Shown piece by piece: positions 32,681-46,500 of a stretch of 64,000 nt of DNA. Each line of letters starts with the position of its first letter. Position 1 is the first letter of the stretch. This DNA comes from Hypomesus transpacificus (taxonomy: Eukaryota; Chordata; Actinopteri; Osmeriformes; Osmeridae): NCBI RefSeq assembly GCF_021917145.1, contig NC_061078.1:6859076-6923075 (forward strand), written 5' to 3'. The translations under genes and the position numbers were made by a program. Below the pieces are notes generated by a model. The model saw only the letters and a program-made list of their open reading frames with translations, did not search any database and was not told where the DNA came from.

Positions 32681-35600
32681 GTCCCTGAGCAGGTCAGACT
32701 CTGTGTACCATACAGCTTTTGTAGCTTCCCAGTCACGTCAGTCCACTTACCGTCACGTCTCAGGCGCACACAACTGCATGGAATACCATAGCTTATTTAT
32801 AATTTATAATGGTGGATGAATGGACGTATGATAGGGAGACGGGAGGGAAGGGATGAGAGGAAGAGGAGGATGAGCGGGGGAGGGTGGCATGTAGATTGTC
32901 ATTTGTCATATACGTAGGTTGAACTACTTGGAACAAGTATATTTCTGTAGTTAAAAATACACTTTAAATAATCCACTTGTTGTCAAGAATATAGCAACAT
33001 GATTGTCTGTCATTGTCTACCAAAACATGTTGAAACTACCAACATCTTTCTCTTTTCACTCTGCATTATATCCTTATATCCTATATCATCATGTATTATA
33101 TTTCTCTCACTCTCAATCCAACCCTGCTATCAGTAACACAGAACCTGTTTCTCTGGTCTTGACGCAGGTTTATGACATATCCAATGACCTTTCCCTGAGG
33201 GGTAGTCAGACAGTGGCAGTCACTGGCATTACGTGAAAATTAGCATCAGTCAATTGGAAAAACACAGCCATCCCCCACATGAATTAAAATGGTGGGCAGA
33301 GAGGCAGAGTGGTAGGAAGGTGGAGAGGCAGTGAGGCAGGGAGGCAGGGAGTGAGCTGCCCCGTTTGTCTCAGACTGTCTTTCCCTACCCATAGTTGACT
33401 ACACATTGATAAAATCATCCAAACCAATGTTGCAAAGCATGTTGTCAACATAAATCTAGCACTGTCTATATGCCAAACTGTAATTTCACACTGATTATTC
33501 AACTTTACGAATTCAAATAGATTATGTGACCAACGGTTGGTTTCTAAACTGATTAATAAGTCTGGTCCATCAAAAGGAGCAGCAGAGTTTTCTGGAACAT
33601 GTTGAGGAAAGATGTCTGATTGAACCTGCTGACCTTTCTGTCTCAACACACATTACATATTTGGTTTGGAACAACAACTGTGGCCAAGCAACACAGGAAG
33701 CCAGCTTTACTAGGTCTGGATCTGGATTTAGCCAGGAGACTAAGACACGGACCGCGAGGCCACTGGAGCCGGTTGGATGAGCTCCAGGGTGTCATGATGG
33801 GTCGTCATGGAGACAAAGCTCTAGCATGCAGTTGCCAGGTGGGCTGAAGCAATGTGTAGGGAGTGAAGGACTCTGGGTAATTGGAGCTGGGCTCTTGGAC
33901 CCCGTGTTCTGGCAAGCTGGAATGGAACGCAGAGGTTCTGTGCCGGAACCAAAGCCAGGAACAAAGCATCAGCAGCAGGGGTTGTGTAAGGGACACATCT
34001 GCCCCCTCCACCCCTCCCACTCCTGCCCTGATTCTGCCCCTTGTGCCCTGCTCTCTGCCCCCACTTGTAACAGGACGTAGTTGAGGTCTGTCCGTCTGCA
34101 CAGGAGTAAGGGGATCCTGGTCTCATGCAGGTAGTCCTAGGAGGGAATCTGGGTGATCACCCCAGCTACATCTCTGTCCAAGCAGAGGCCTCCTGGGTGG
34201 ATATGAACAGCATCCTCATCTCTACTCCTTGATTCCCTCCCTTCCAACTCTCTGCCTCCATAAACTAGTCCCTTGTCAGTTTACAATCAGTCCCTCAACT
34301 GAAGAGCTTGTTCTTTAATGTCTGTGTGTAGAGTGGGATGCAAGGCTAATAACCTTGACTCTCTTGTTTGGTCACATCGCCCTCATCTGAGGACGGAACA
34401 TAACAAAAACAGCCCCTCCAAATGCATGAGGGTGAGAGTGCATGAGTCATCCTGTCTGAAGCACTGACCTTTCCCATCCTGTTTCCTGTGCGGAGAGAGA
34501 TGCAGACTCATTGATATGGTGATCAGATCTGAACACGGCAAAAGCGGCCTCATTTGTTTTTAACCTCTGGATGAGTCAGCTGCAAGCTGACACTAACTCA
34601 CAAACGGTGCGAACAATTCTAACTTGACTCACTACTGAAGCTAACGTGCCAATGCTAACTGACCAAGCCTTATTTAATAGCTCAGCTAACCCGACAAGTG
34701 TAACTCACCAAGACTAACTTACCAAAGCATACTCTTCAAAGACCAGCACTTACCAGCACTCGCCAAAGCTAAGGTTAACTCCCCAGAAAGGTCAACTCCA
34801 TTGTTCAAAAGCATGGGTAATGGATCAACACCAACACAACTCATCTTCCAGCTGCAGCTCAGGTTCAGTTCACAGAAAGAGAGAAAAAGGTGGGGGGGGG
34901 GGGGGGTAAAGACCTGCTCTGACATCTGACAGGATGACTCATCTGTGACATCACAGTGAATCTCGTTTCTACAGCTTATTAATGCAACAGTGACAAAGAT
35001 CTTGTGTGTGTGTCATTCCAAAAATAACAGTATTTTTCTGCCTGTGTGCCGTGTCGTGCATGTCATGATGGTGCAAAAGAGAGGGATGGAGCAAAGTCAC
35101 TTACTTTAATGTGTGTCTTTTGCTAATAAGGCTGGCATTTCTCCTCCATTAAGGACAACACACTAACAGGCATATTGATATGAGGGACAGAAACACCAAC
35201 TCAATTGTTAATAGATTTTAAATTAATTAACTTAATTTCACTGGATAATTACATAAATGGTGTGTGTGTGTGTGTGTGCGTGCATGTGAGAATGTCTATG
35301 CGTGGGGTGGGGGGGGAATGTGTGTGTGATCCAAGCAGCACAGGCATAGCAGAGGAGATGACACAGTGTATAGTTTTGAGGCTGAATCATAAGCCATCAC
35401 TTCACCACTATCTGGCAAGCCTCCATGTGTGAAACTTCTCTCTATTGTTCCATGGGAAGAACCGCTTTGGTGATTCCTTCCCTCTGGGTTATTTTCATCC
35501 TCTGATCCTGCTCTGCTCCCCTCAGCCCAGTCTGGCTCCCTCAGCCTCGGCCTGGGACAGGCCTAAATGAAAGCCTTGCCGGCTGCAGCCCATAGCCACC

Positions 35601-38600
35601 CAGTAATAAGGGAGTATTTATAACCACCCTCAGGGTCACCCAGTCTGCCTGTCTGAGGAGGGTGAGGTTAGGGTTAGGGCGAGGCTGCAGGCCTCCAAAC
35701 CTCCCCCAATCTCTTAACCTACCCTATTGCCTCCCAAACTCTACCAAAGTGCTCCTAACCTCTCCCTAAGTACTCCAAACCTCCACCAAAATCAACTCAG
35801 GCAGCAGTATCCAAACCTCACTTATCACCTCCCAACAAACCTCCCCATTGCTTCCAACCCCTCACATCTCCAACACTGGTCCCCCAAACCTCCCCAAGCT
35901 ACCTATCATTTCACCCGCCATGTTGACTGGTGGGGGATAGAGTCGGTGCTTTAGGCTTGTGTGTGCAGAGAAGGGATGGGGGTATGGGGTTAGTTTGCAA
36001 TGAGCCTGTGGTTGAGTGAGACAAAGGGTTCTTCACTTTGGCATTAAGATGAGACTGAGACCCACAACAAACAACAAGCAGAGTAAAGGATAGACTGGAG
36101 AGAAATAGATGTGTGGATGTAGAAAGAGGGAGAGAGAGGGGGGAAGGGTAGTATGAGGAAGGAGAAAAAGGAAAACAGCTGGAAGAGAAAGTGGAAGCGC
36201 TAAGGGGAGGATAGACTTAAAGACAGGATGATGAAGGGACGGAGAGAGAGAATAGTTGACTTCCCCTGGATTTACACACCATTGCATCATGCACACAGTC
36301 CCATATCATATGGAAAGTCTGGTATTGATGGCACGTTCAGGTTTTTACATTACAGAAAAAACACAGTGTGTGTGACTGAGTCTGAAACACTGAGCTGCTG
36401 AGGTAGACTGTAGGAGTTTAACTGACGCCCAACCACAATCCTACCACACACCCGACTACCCCTGTGAAGTTTCAAACTAAAAGCTTGTTAAAGTTTATTT
36501 TTATTGAGGTTTGGTTTTTATGAGCCTGCTCTTTTGTTCTAAACACAAAAGATGAAATATGAGGCCTGAGTCGTGCGCTGAAATAAGCTGCTGTAGACAG
36601 AGGGCACATTATGTCATGTGAAATGATGCCTGTTTATATTTTTTGAGTCAAAAAAAGGTATGGTGTTGAGTATTTTTCAATAAATGTTTCCATCCTAAAA
36701 TATACCGAATTTAGCCTTGTGTGTTTGTGTGTGTGTGTGTATGTGTGAATATTTGTGCTAGCGTATGTCTTATGATGACAGTGTTGTGCTCCAAGCTAAG
36801 CTGCGTCCTGTTGTTTGCTGCTGATTCAGACCAGATAAGAGGGTCAAGATTCAAGACCCTCAGCTCCATCCTTATAATCTCACTAGTCTGATCCTCACAC
36901 TCATTACTCTCTTTATCACCCTCCCGTCTAGATGTACAGCACTCAACACACACACACACACACACGTATAGTACACACACATATACACACACATGTATAT
37001 ATACACATGTCATACACAAACAAACAAACACTCTCTTTCTTTCTCTGTTTAAATCCCCTGCTAATGCCTGGCTGAGCTGCTTGAAGCCAGAGTGCTTGAT
37101 GTCTAATCACTGTTCTCTAGAAGTAAAAGGAAACTGGCTGGAGATTGATATACTTTGTCAACATGGTGGATGCTATCCACCACCCTTGTATCGAACATCC
37201 TCTCAAAGCCTCAGAGTCCATCTGATTGTCTGTCATTGTTGATAAATGACAAATGATAATCGACACAGACCGCATCACTGTGCCTCACCCTGTCAGGCAG
37301 TTATCACTGTTGATCATTGGGATGACAGAAACTGCTTTTTAAATTCAAATTAATCACAGAACTGTTGCTAAACAAAATGAACACTTGAACACAGATAAGC
37401 CTCCCTGTCTCCATGTACACATGGGGTATAAAGGTATAGGAGAGTGATTCCATCTGCTTCCACTGACCAGGTTTAAATACAAGAGTGTATCTCCACCTAG
37501 AGGACACTTTCAGTACTGCAATATCACCTCCACTGAAGAGTTCAAAGCTGAACTTAAAAATGATGAACACACAGCCTTTAATCAAATAAGTTCAAGTACA
37601 TTGCACCCATATGTGTATTCATCACCTCTACCAACAAAGATCTCTAGTCTGTCAGATGTTGATTACAGTGTTTTCCCCAAGCCAAACTAATGCCATGGAG
37701 AAAAACTAAAGTTTATTTTTTTCATAGCATCAGCCGAGTGAAGCTCGTGTCAGAGGGGACCACCATAATGGACCTGAGCCCAACCAGGTGGGAGTCAGCT
37801 GGGAAAGCTCTGTGTCTCTCCATCTGTCCCTCTCTCCACCTCCCGTCAGACACCCCAGAGCAGATGTACTGCCCTGCTTGCATAGCCCCATAGACATCCT
37901 ATAGTTATATGTATGAACCATCAGAAGCCATTACCGTTATTCAAGAGCCTCATCGCCCCTCTCAGGCACCCCTAAAACCACAGGGAGTTACTGACCGTCT
38001 GTCAGAGTGAAGCGCTTCTGGTGTCCTCTACTGGACAACACAGATCCTTGCAGTTGTGGAGTGGCCTCATAAATTGGAGGTAAAATAACTATGGCCTAAC
38101 AACCAGTAGTGTGGTGGTTGAAGGAGCATATCCACTTATTTTGTCACTGTTTACCCTCTGCTTTATCATCTATAATAGCATTGCCAATTTTTTGTCACAA
38201 CCACTGCTGCTAAGCGACATTAATCAACCTTTTAAACATTGGTTGGCTCAGAAATTCATAGATTTTAAAACCATTGATGCAACACTAAAACACACACACT
38301 TAAGACAAGCTCAATCAGATAATTACCATTTGATCCACTTACAGTGGATAAATAACGAAGATAAAATAATTTCATTTATTTTGAGTTTTGACTGTAGGCC
38401 AAACACAAATGAAACGAAACCAAAACCCCTTACAGAACTACCAGAGTTTAACTCCAGCAGATCAAACCCACAAAGGTGTTCATGTCAACATGCTTGTTAT
38501 GAGAAAAAAAAATTGTAGCAATGTTGTAATCAAGAAATCACAGTGAGAGGAAAAATAATGTAATGAAGTTAATTAACAGACAGACTTTGAAGGGATGACA

Positions 38601-38799
38601 GCGATGAAGAGGTGGAGATCTCAAGCTGTATTTTGTCTTTTGTGCTTTTGTCAGTTGTATCTCAGCTGTTTCTAAACCATGCTGATGTTTTGCTTGCAAT
38701 GTACATTTTACTTTTGAGAATCTCGTCTCAACATTAAATGTAAGAACTTTTTGTTACCGTTGTAAAATTCATAGGCTACTACTGTAGCATAGTGGTCTG

Positions 38800-39480
38800 T
38801 TGTGTATTCACTGAAGTGGGCGTTCTATATTCGGCGATAGGATGTAGCCTTCGCTTCAGCTGTAGGGCTTGGTGTTTTATACAACAATCCGACAGAATGG
38901 ACATTCTGAGCAACTCTGGAACCGTGCGTTTCATCAACTCTACATCCGGGTCTTTTCCCTAGGCAATGGAGGCAGAGCACTTCCGTTCCTTAGGCAAAGT
39001 GAAATTAATTCGCCGCACTGTCACACAAAGTAGTACGTCGAATAAACAGGATTTCACATCGATCTCTACCCATAAGCCAAATATAAATGGTCGATTCAAA
39101 ACACAGATGAAACTCTTCGATCAATTACAGTCGTTGGTGAGTTGTTGTCAAAGTAACGGTCCCTTCTGTTCCCTGCCCCGTTTCGCTCACTCTTGCTGCG
39201 CGCATTGATGTACAATGTGCTGAGGTTAGGGGGGTGAATGAGATTGACGAAGAGTTCTTGTTCTGTATCTCAGTTTCTTTCTTTATACTGAAATTAGACA
39301 GGGAAAAAATAATCGATAAAATTACATTACGCGTAATGGAGTGTATTTGGTGTTGAAGTGGATACACAAAGGCGCTGGACGTTCTGCGAAGAAGAAGTCC
39401 GGTGTTGTTTGTAAATATTTATTTAATAATTTGTGTGAGGAGAGCAGGCTGCAGCTCAAGTGAGTAGAGAGGAGGGTAAG
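38800..39480 (+). promoter_or_regulatory. phf21a: presumed phf21a promoter / first-exon region
   Basis: This stretch is richer in CpG and free of the simple repeats that fill the neighbouring intergenic DNA. It contains at least two donor-like sites, after 39136 and near 39460 (CTCAAGTGAGT). It lies upstream of the phf21a exons and opposite creb3l1. Role inferred from position and composition. Confidence 0.35.
38966..39136 (+). other. candidate first exon with open reading frame, phf21a promoter region
   Basis: ATG at 38966 opens 57 codons (starting MEAEHFRSLGKVKLIRRT, ending FDQLQSL) and runs into a good donor, TTG|GTGAGT, at 39137. I do not recognise the peptide. Ending in phase 0, it would join in frame to the phf21a exon at 41414 if the 55-nt exon at 40994 is skipped. 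With that exon included, the frame meets a TGA within the 41414 exon. It could be an alternative phf21a N-terminus, an upstream ORF, or the first exon of an unrelated gene. Composition here is less repetitive than in the surrounding DNA. Confidence 0.35.
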
Positions 39481-40993
39481 AGCATCTCTTGATCCTTCTC
39501 TATTACACCAACTTTCCTCTCTGTAACTCTGTCGTTATTTTCGTTGTAAAATATGTTTACGCGAGACATTTTCAAATCTATATTGAGCTAAACCGTCGCA
39601 GAGGAGGTGATTTGTCCATTTATCGTTATTCTAGGAGTTGGGGGATATTTTACAAGTGCTTCGCTATTGGAGGGCATAGGACGTAGTGCGTAAGGGGCTG
39701 CTACTAACTTGCGCCCAAGCTTCACGCCTCTATTAGTTACACAATAAAAGCCGATCTCAAAGAAAAATCTGAACATAGGCCTAATGAATCGGACTTATAT
39801 CCTTTAATAGAATGTGCAATTTACGGTTAGAGCTTGCTTTTGGCTGGATAAAGTAGCCCGTAATGTTTTATATTTTTATGTTTTCAGGCGACATCAAAGG
39901 CTTTGTTGCTCGCCCTTCTCTTTTTTCGTATAGGAACGCAGTCTCGCGGCTGAGTGCTTTTCCAGTGTAAAATGGCTCTATTGATGACTGTGATTAAGAC
40001 AAAAACAACAGTGTTTAGTTTCACTGTAGTTTAGAAAATCTCGCCGTAGGTGCTTGTTCATCGAGAGATAGAGAAGTAAGAGGATTGGTTGCCGTTGAAC
40101 TTGCGGTTGGATGCACAACTCCAGCTCGCTAATGTAGGCTATGTGGCTATAACCTAACCTACCAGCATCAGGGATAGTGTTCTATGGCTGCGAAGTTTGT
40201 CCCCGCATGCCTACATTTTAGAATACAAACCATGCAGAGTATGTCCGTCCGCTACACAGTCGAGAAACTCAAGAGTTTGGATAGACATGCTGACAATGTG
40301 GGCCTTTCTTTGGCCAGTGAAAAGTGACTGAAGTCTTGTACTAGTTATTCAACACAACTGCGACTCGCACACGATGAGGGCAGTCTGTGGGCCTTCAATT
40401 TCAGATCCTTCCCCAAAATGTCTCATGAAGGACATTTTGTTTCACGGCGCTGTTTACAGTGTATGCGGATGACACACAGCTGAGAGGTCGTGACGTTTAA
40501 TTTTAAGAAACTTGTCAACATTCTATTTCCTTATCACGACCTGTCTACCATGCTGAGGTTTCCTGTTTTAGCTTTTCTAGCTGGCCAGCCATCACCTACC
40601 ACAAGGATAAATTATAAATAAAGATGTAATATACATTCATTAGAAAACATCACAGCATGTTATTGTGCAGTGAGTTAGTAGATTCCACAGGTGAAGCTTT
40701 ACCCTATTGTCTGAAGGGTCAAACTAATGTGCTGTATTAAACAACCCTTATAAAACGGTTGTCATGGAGTTCTTGCCCACCTGCCAATCATTGTTTCATA
40801 GAATCATAAAACCCATGTGTGAACACAGATTAATCATAACTGTTAGAATGAAATCTTGAGTCAGGGAATAAACTGCTGTGAAATGCAGGCCATGTCTCAT
40901 TCTTTAAAAAATCTCTTTCCTTAATTTCTCTCTTTTTTGCCTCTTACTCTTTTTCTCCCTCACACTCTTTCTCCTGTCTCTCCCATCATCCAG

Positions 40994-41048
40994 CTGGAAC
41001 CCACTCTAGGCTTCTTGGATGGTGTTCAAAACCGAAGACTGTGTGAAG
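40994..41048 (+). other. phf21a: upstream exon of phf21a (5' UTR or alternative N-terminus)
   Basis: A 55-nt block has a pyrimidine-rich acceptor ending CATCCAG before it and a donor GTAAAA after it. It holds an ATG at 41019-41021 that reads ten codons and then stays in frame across the junction into the exon starting at 41414, which would give about 24 extra residues before MMELQ. The Kozak context is weak (T at -3). Most likely a 5' UTR exon with optional start use; inferred from splice signals only. Confidence 0.5.
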
Positions 41049-41455
41049 GTAAAACAATTGTGTGTGTGTTTGTGCTTAGGTTACCAACCGTTCTGTAAAA
41101 TACAGAATAAACCCATAATTGGAAACTTAAAGCCGTGTCCCATATTGAACTGATACAGGACGCTCTTTGTTCCTTTTATTTGAGAATCAATTGAGTACAA
41201 ATCTATGGAGAGAAGCATTGCAGGTTAGACTAATACGACTGGGCAATTTGATAGCAGGAAACCCTTGTTCTGTCTCAGCATGTCTGTCATGTTATGTTCC
41301 ACTACCCAAACAGAGGCTGTGACTCCCCTCCCCACATGCCTAATTTCCATTTCAGGAAGTTGGCAACCCTAGTGTGTACATGTGTGTGTACTGATGAGTC
41401 TCTGTCCCCCTAGGCTGAGAGAGCTCCTGGTCTGAGCTCCAGTCAGAAGGGCTTC

Positions 41456-43434
41456 ATGATGGAGCTCCAGGACCTCCAGGATGCACTGAAGATGGAGATA
41501 CAAGTTCACCAGGTATGTTCTTTTCTAGATAAAGGCTCATCAGGTGGGTTCTCCTCTAGATACAGGTTCACCAGGTGGACTGTCCTCTAGGCCCCTTTTT
41601 GTGGGTGTCACAACCCTCTTCCTGGAAATACTTCCTCCTGTAGGTTTCCACTCCAAGCCTTTTCTTGGGGAGCCCACTGTCCAGTAGGTTTGAACTCCAA
41701 CCATAGCTGGCTAGAAAGAGGGATCATGCACTTCACCACTATAGTTAACATTTAAGACAAACCCCCAATAGTTTATCTTTCTTGGAACAGAAGAGCCCTG
41801 TACCAGATAGCGATTCCAGTCTGGTCTGTACATTTGGAAATTGTGCCTCTGCTCTGATGCTGCAGTACTGGCTGCTGCTTAAAGAGGGTGCTGTGACACA
41901 GCCTGTAAACTGTAGCTATCGGTCCACAAGGGTGAAAGAGGGAGAAAAAAAACTTGAAAAACATTAGATAGATTTCCTATATATAGCTTAAATGCATGTG
42001 TGTAAACAACCCTATAGTTCAAGGCTGCTATGTTACTAATGTGTGTTGTAGTGTGTGTGTGTGTACACAGCCATAGTTATTGTGCTTCCTTACTCTCTGT
42101 GTCTGTTTTAGAAACTGGTGGCCCAGATGAAGCAGGATCCTCAGGTGAGAGAAATCTTGAATTAAAACAACAACTGTTTATAGCATGTCTAAATGTAGAG
42201 GACAGCTAACTCCGTCTAGCTATTAACCAAACTATCTCCCGCAACTCTGACCTGCAAATGAGATACTGATCACATACTAATTCGTTTTCCCGTCTGTGTG
42301 CAGAACACTGAACTAAAGAAACAGCTGCATGAACTCCAGACCAAGATCACAACACTAAGTGACAAACAGGTAAAGACAAAAACCAAGATGTGTGTGAATG
42401 TGTTTGAATGTCTGTGTATTTGTGTGCCAGCAAGCAAACATACACATGTTGGTCTGTGTACGCTAGCAAGAGAATGTGTGTGTATTTGTGTATGTGTGCT
42501 GGCAATGGAATGCAAACGTTTGAATGTGTATTTGTACTAGCAGATATACATGTATATATGGGTGTATATCTTGTATATGTATACCATGTGCATCTATGTG
42601 AGTGTACCTGCTCCTTTAGCTGTGTGTAGTGTAGAGAGAGAGACAGGGCGAGGGAGAAAGAGACGGGGAGAGAGAGACAGGGCGAAGGAGAGAGAGACAG
42701 GGCGAAGGAGAGAGAGACAGGGTGAAGGAGAGAGAGACATGGCGAGGGAGAGAGAGACAGGGGGAGAGAGAGAAAGGGCGAAGGAGAGAGAGAGACAGGG
42801 CAAAGGAGAAAGAGAGACAGGGCAAGGGAGAGAGAGAGAGGGCGAGGAAGACAGAGACAGGGAGAAGGAGAGCAAGTATGCACAAGAGACATTGGGGTAT
42901 TGCAGCCACATAGTCAGTACAAGGTTTGTTCTGAGGGTGTCGTGGATCTGTCCAGTTGGAGAGGAAGAACAGTGGAACATGTTAATGTGTGTCTGGGACA
43001 GGTCATTCCCAACCACAGTGAGTAGACAGGGTTACCAGGTCAGTCAAAAACCAACCACAGTGAGTAGACAGGGTTGCCAGGTTTATCAGAATTGTCCAGC
43101 TTAATGGACCCTCAAAAGCCAGTCCACAAAGGACCAAAAAAACGTTTTTTTTCTGAGAACCCCAGCTGTAGTTGAAATATTATCAACTTGGTAGTCAACC
43201 TGCTGCAAGTCAATAAACATGTTGATGTGGTTGCATTCTACTGCTGTTTAAATATGTTGTCATACTGCTGCAATACACAGTATATATAATACAGCTGTAC
43301 GGGTATGTATAGTGTTACTGAAACTGTTACACTGGTTTTATTATAACAAACTATTTATACACTTTTGAGGGATAAAATGAACAGACCACTTTAAACCTGG
43401 TGCTTCAGTGGCAGTTTGAGAAAGATGGAGCAAA

Positions 43435-43512
<78 letters not shown>

Positions 43513-46500
43513 GTCATGGACTGGAGAGGAGTAGCGAGAGAGAAAGGGGCTGTAAACGGAGAGAGAAAGAGGGGGGCTTGAGAGAAATAGAGGGGAGGGT
43601 TAGAGTGAGAGGAACGATGGGGAGAGAGAGAAGAGAATGAGTGAAGAGAGGGGGAGGAGTGGGAGAGAGACTGGGGGGGGGGGTGGAGAGACGAGATGAG
43701 GCGGCGAGAGGGAGAGGTAGCAGCATGAGACTTGAGGATGGAGACATGAAGAGAGGGGAGGGGGAAGAGAGAAAGGAGGGGTGGAGAGAAGGAGTGAGGA
43801 AGTGAAGGATAAGAAGAGAGGAGGCACATAGCAGCATGAGGCTGTATGAGAGTGGAAGCAGTGTGAGAGGAATATCAATCAGAACAGCTCAGCTGTTTGA
43901 CAAGCCAGTCCAGGATGAGAAGGGACCACATGGAGAAACTTCTCCCATCCTATAGGCTGCAGGGCCGCAGCCTGCTGCCCCAGATGTCAACCAGTAGGTT
44001 TAGTCTGTTTCAATAACGAAATTTTGAGAGCAGGAGTGAAAGAGAATGATAGGAGAGAGCAGATTCAGGGCAGGAGGAAGGGAAGGAGGGAGGGAGGACA
44101 GAAGGGTAGAGGGATTGACAGACTCATCTAAGGAAGGCTGAAGGCTCTAACCAGGAGGGTGAAGGAGGGGGTTCATTTATGTGGACAGCTGTACAGAGAG
44201 GAACTGTAAGGGTTGAGGGATATGAATACAATATGAGAGGTTCCTGCTGAGTCCTGGATGATACTCCCAGTCTGCCTGTCAGAAGGCCTTACTGCACTGC
44301 CTGCCTGCCTGCTTGTCTATCTGCCTGTCTATCTGCCTGTCTATCTGCCTGCCTGTCTGTCTATCTGCCTGTCTATCTGCCTGCCTGTCTGTCTGCCTGT
44401 CTATCTGCCTGCCTGTCTGTTTATCTGCCTGTCTATCTGCCTGCCTGTCTGTCTGCCTGTCTGTCTGCCTGCCCGTCTGTCTTTCCGTCTGCCTTGGGGA
44501 CTGTCTGGCTGGCTGCCTGGACCTGACATGCTAATAGTAGGTGCTGCCGTGTGTGTGTGTGTGTGTGTGTATGTATGTGTGTGTGTGTGTGTGTGTTTTT
44601 GAGCGATATAGACAAAGGGAGAGAGTTAGCGTGTGTGTGTCCACTTGGCAGTATGCATCATGATGGTGATGAGTAGTGATTTGTCCATCATCAGGGTGAT
44701 GTCACGCGAAGTAGATAGGAAGGACTGGCTACATCCCTCCCCTATTGGCCAGTCCAGAGCACCACATGCATATGCATGAATGGCCTTGCCAAGTCAAAGA
44801 GAAATCATTGGAATACGTTTGCACTAAACATAGAGTTCTATGTACAATTATCCTGTTAGAGCTTTCAGAGGCAGCACACATTAAAAGGCTGGATGAAAGT
44901 GTGAGTGTATAATACACAAGATAAACAGGAAGCTTGCCAGAAGAAAATATAGCACATGACCATTCCAATCCCTGTGCTTGTTAGATATTCATGCATATTT
45001 GTGAGTGTGTGTGTGTGGATGTGTTGGTTGACATAAAGTATTTAGTCTATGGAACGCCTCTGGAAGTCTGACGTTCCGTCTAGTCTCCAGTGGGGGAAGC
45101 TCTTACTTCTCTCCCGAACAGGATGTGTAGACCTGTCTGTTTCTCTGTCACTGACTCCACCTTTCTGTCTGTCTCTCTGTTGCCATTCTGTCCATGTCTG
45201 CTGTGTAGAAGAAGGTTGTGGAGCAGCTAAGGAAAGACCTGCTAGTGAAACAGGACCAGACGGACCTCCAAACCCAGACACAGCTTGCAAGCCAGCTGCA
45301 GTCCCAGGCCCAGGCCCAGTTCCCTCTCCAGCTGGAAGTCCAGGTCCAGTCCCAGCCTCAGCTCCTCCCCCAGCCCCAGCACCCCATTCAGCCTGGGAGT
45401 AGGGCTTCTGGGCTGCCACCCCTTCATACCCCGCCCTCCCTGCCCTCACCCGACAACCTCAGCTCACTACAGGTACGCACAAACACCCATGTATTCATAT
45501 GAAACATATGAAAGGCACATACAGGTTGTGCAACCAAAATATAATAGTTGTTATCGTGACCCTGAGTGATCTCTCCTCTCTTGATCAGAGCACGTTGCCA
45601 GGTTCTCCCATCCCCTCCTCCAAGTCTCTACCTCTGCTGCTCTCTGCCATCCCATCCCCACGGCCTTCAGTTGCCATGGTTACCACCCTCAGCCACACCC
45701 CCAAGCCTGGTGCCACTCACCCTGACTCCAACTCCCAGAATGCACCAGTCAGCCTTCAGGCTACCTGCCCGTTGACCAATCAGGGGCTGGAGGCGGTGCG
45801 ACTAGTTACCAAGAGCACTGTTGTGGTGAGTATGTCACTTATAACCCCTAGTACAAGATTGAGAAATGTTTGTGTGGGTGTGCATGCGTGCATGTTTTTG
45901 GGAAGATTACCATCCAATAATGTAATGTATCTAATAAGGCTGATGTCATCCCAGGTGCACACTAGCCAGCCAATCAGAGTTCCCCAGTTTGTCCCTCCCA
46001 GATTGGCTCCTCGACCTGCCTGTCAACCTCAGGTGATTCCCTCTCCTCCTCTGCTCCGCTCACTCCTGCTGTACTCTACTTAACTCTACTGCCCTCTCCT
46101 CTCCGTTGTTAAGTTTGATGTTTCTGCGTGTGTTGATATTGTTGCACTCTCCTCCTCGGTGTCTTTCTCCTAACTCATCCCTCTGCTCTCTCTACCAGGT
46201 ACGGCCCAGACCAGCCCAGCCGGTCCTCCAGGCTCCTCCCCCCATGCTAGCACCGCCCCAGCTGCCTCCACGACCAATCCTGCTGGCAAATCAGCTCACA
46301 GCTTCGTCTCTGCCGCCAAGCCCCACCCCCATCCGGCAGGTGCGCATCCTTAACGGCCAATCCTGCTCTAGCCCAGCCCCCGGCATCATCATCACACCCT
46401 TAGCCACGCCCCCTACACACTTGAGCAGCAGCCACAGCCCGGCCTCCAAGGTGAGTGAGTGACTGGTAGATCTCATTAGATGTCATGCTGATCTGCAGGA

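Larger units (their letters stand above)
26500..38800. other. intergenic DNA between creb3l1 and phf21a
   Basis: No supportable gene apart from the transposase-like fragment at 27825-28160. The stretch holds CA, CT and GA runs, a CCAGTCCCAGTCC array at 28860-28920, C run 29229-29241, GGAGA array 32311-32680, G run near 34894-34906, a GCTAACT-rich imperfect repeat at 34580-34780, and several unique AT-rich blocks (30640-30760, 35080-35250, 36480-36720) that look more like conserved regulatory DNA than repeats. Regulation of either flanking gene is a guess. Confidence 0.45.
42370..45208. other. phf21a intron with repeats, no gene seen
   Basis: The largest intron within the phf21a coding part. 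It carries a GAGAGAGACAGGGCGAAGGA-type minisatellite at 42640-42870, a GA run at 43437-43509, purine-rich DNA to 43830, a CTGCCTGTCTAT tetranucleotide array at 44295-44500 and a GT run at 44550-44595. No exon could be supported in it. Confidence 0.6.

Noticed and set aside
32067..32819. Frames of 125-250 residues rich in RRGEE
   Set aside because: Created by the GGAGA pentanucleotide array.
38111..38518. 135-residue plus-strand frame starting MVVEGAYPLILSLF
   Set aside because: No recognisable domain, no splice or promoter support, and AT-rich noncoding-like composition. Kept out of the feature list, though it is the longest non-repetitive orphan frame in the intergenic gap.
42550..43104. 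Frames of 97-184 residues (ERETGRGRE type and the Ser/Leu mirror)
   Set aside because: Produced by the purine minisatellite at 42640-42870 in a phf21a intron.
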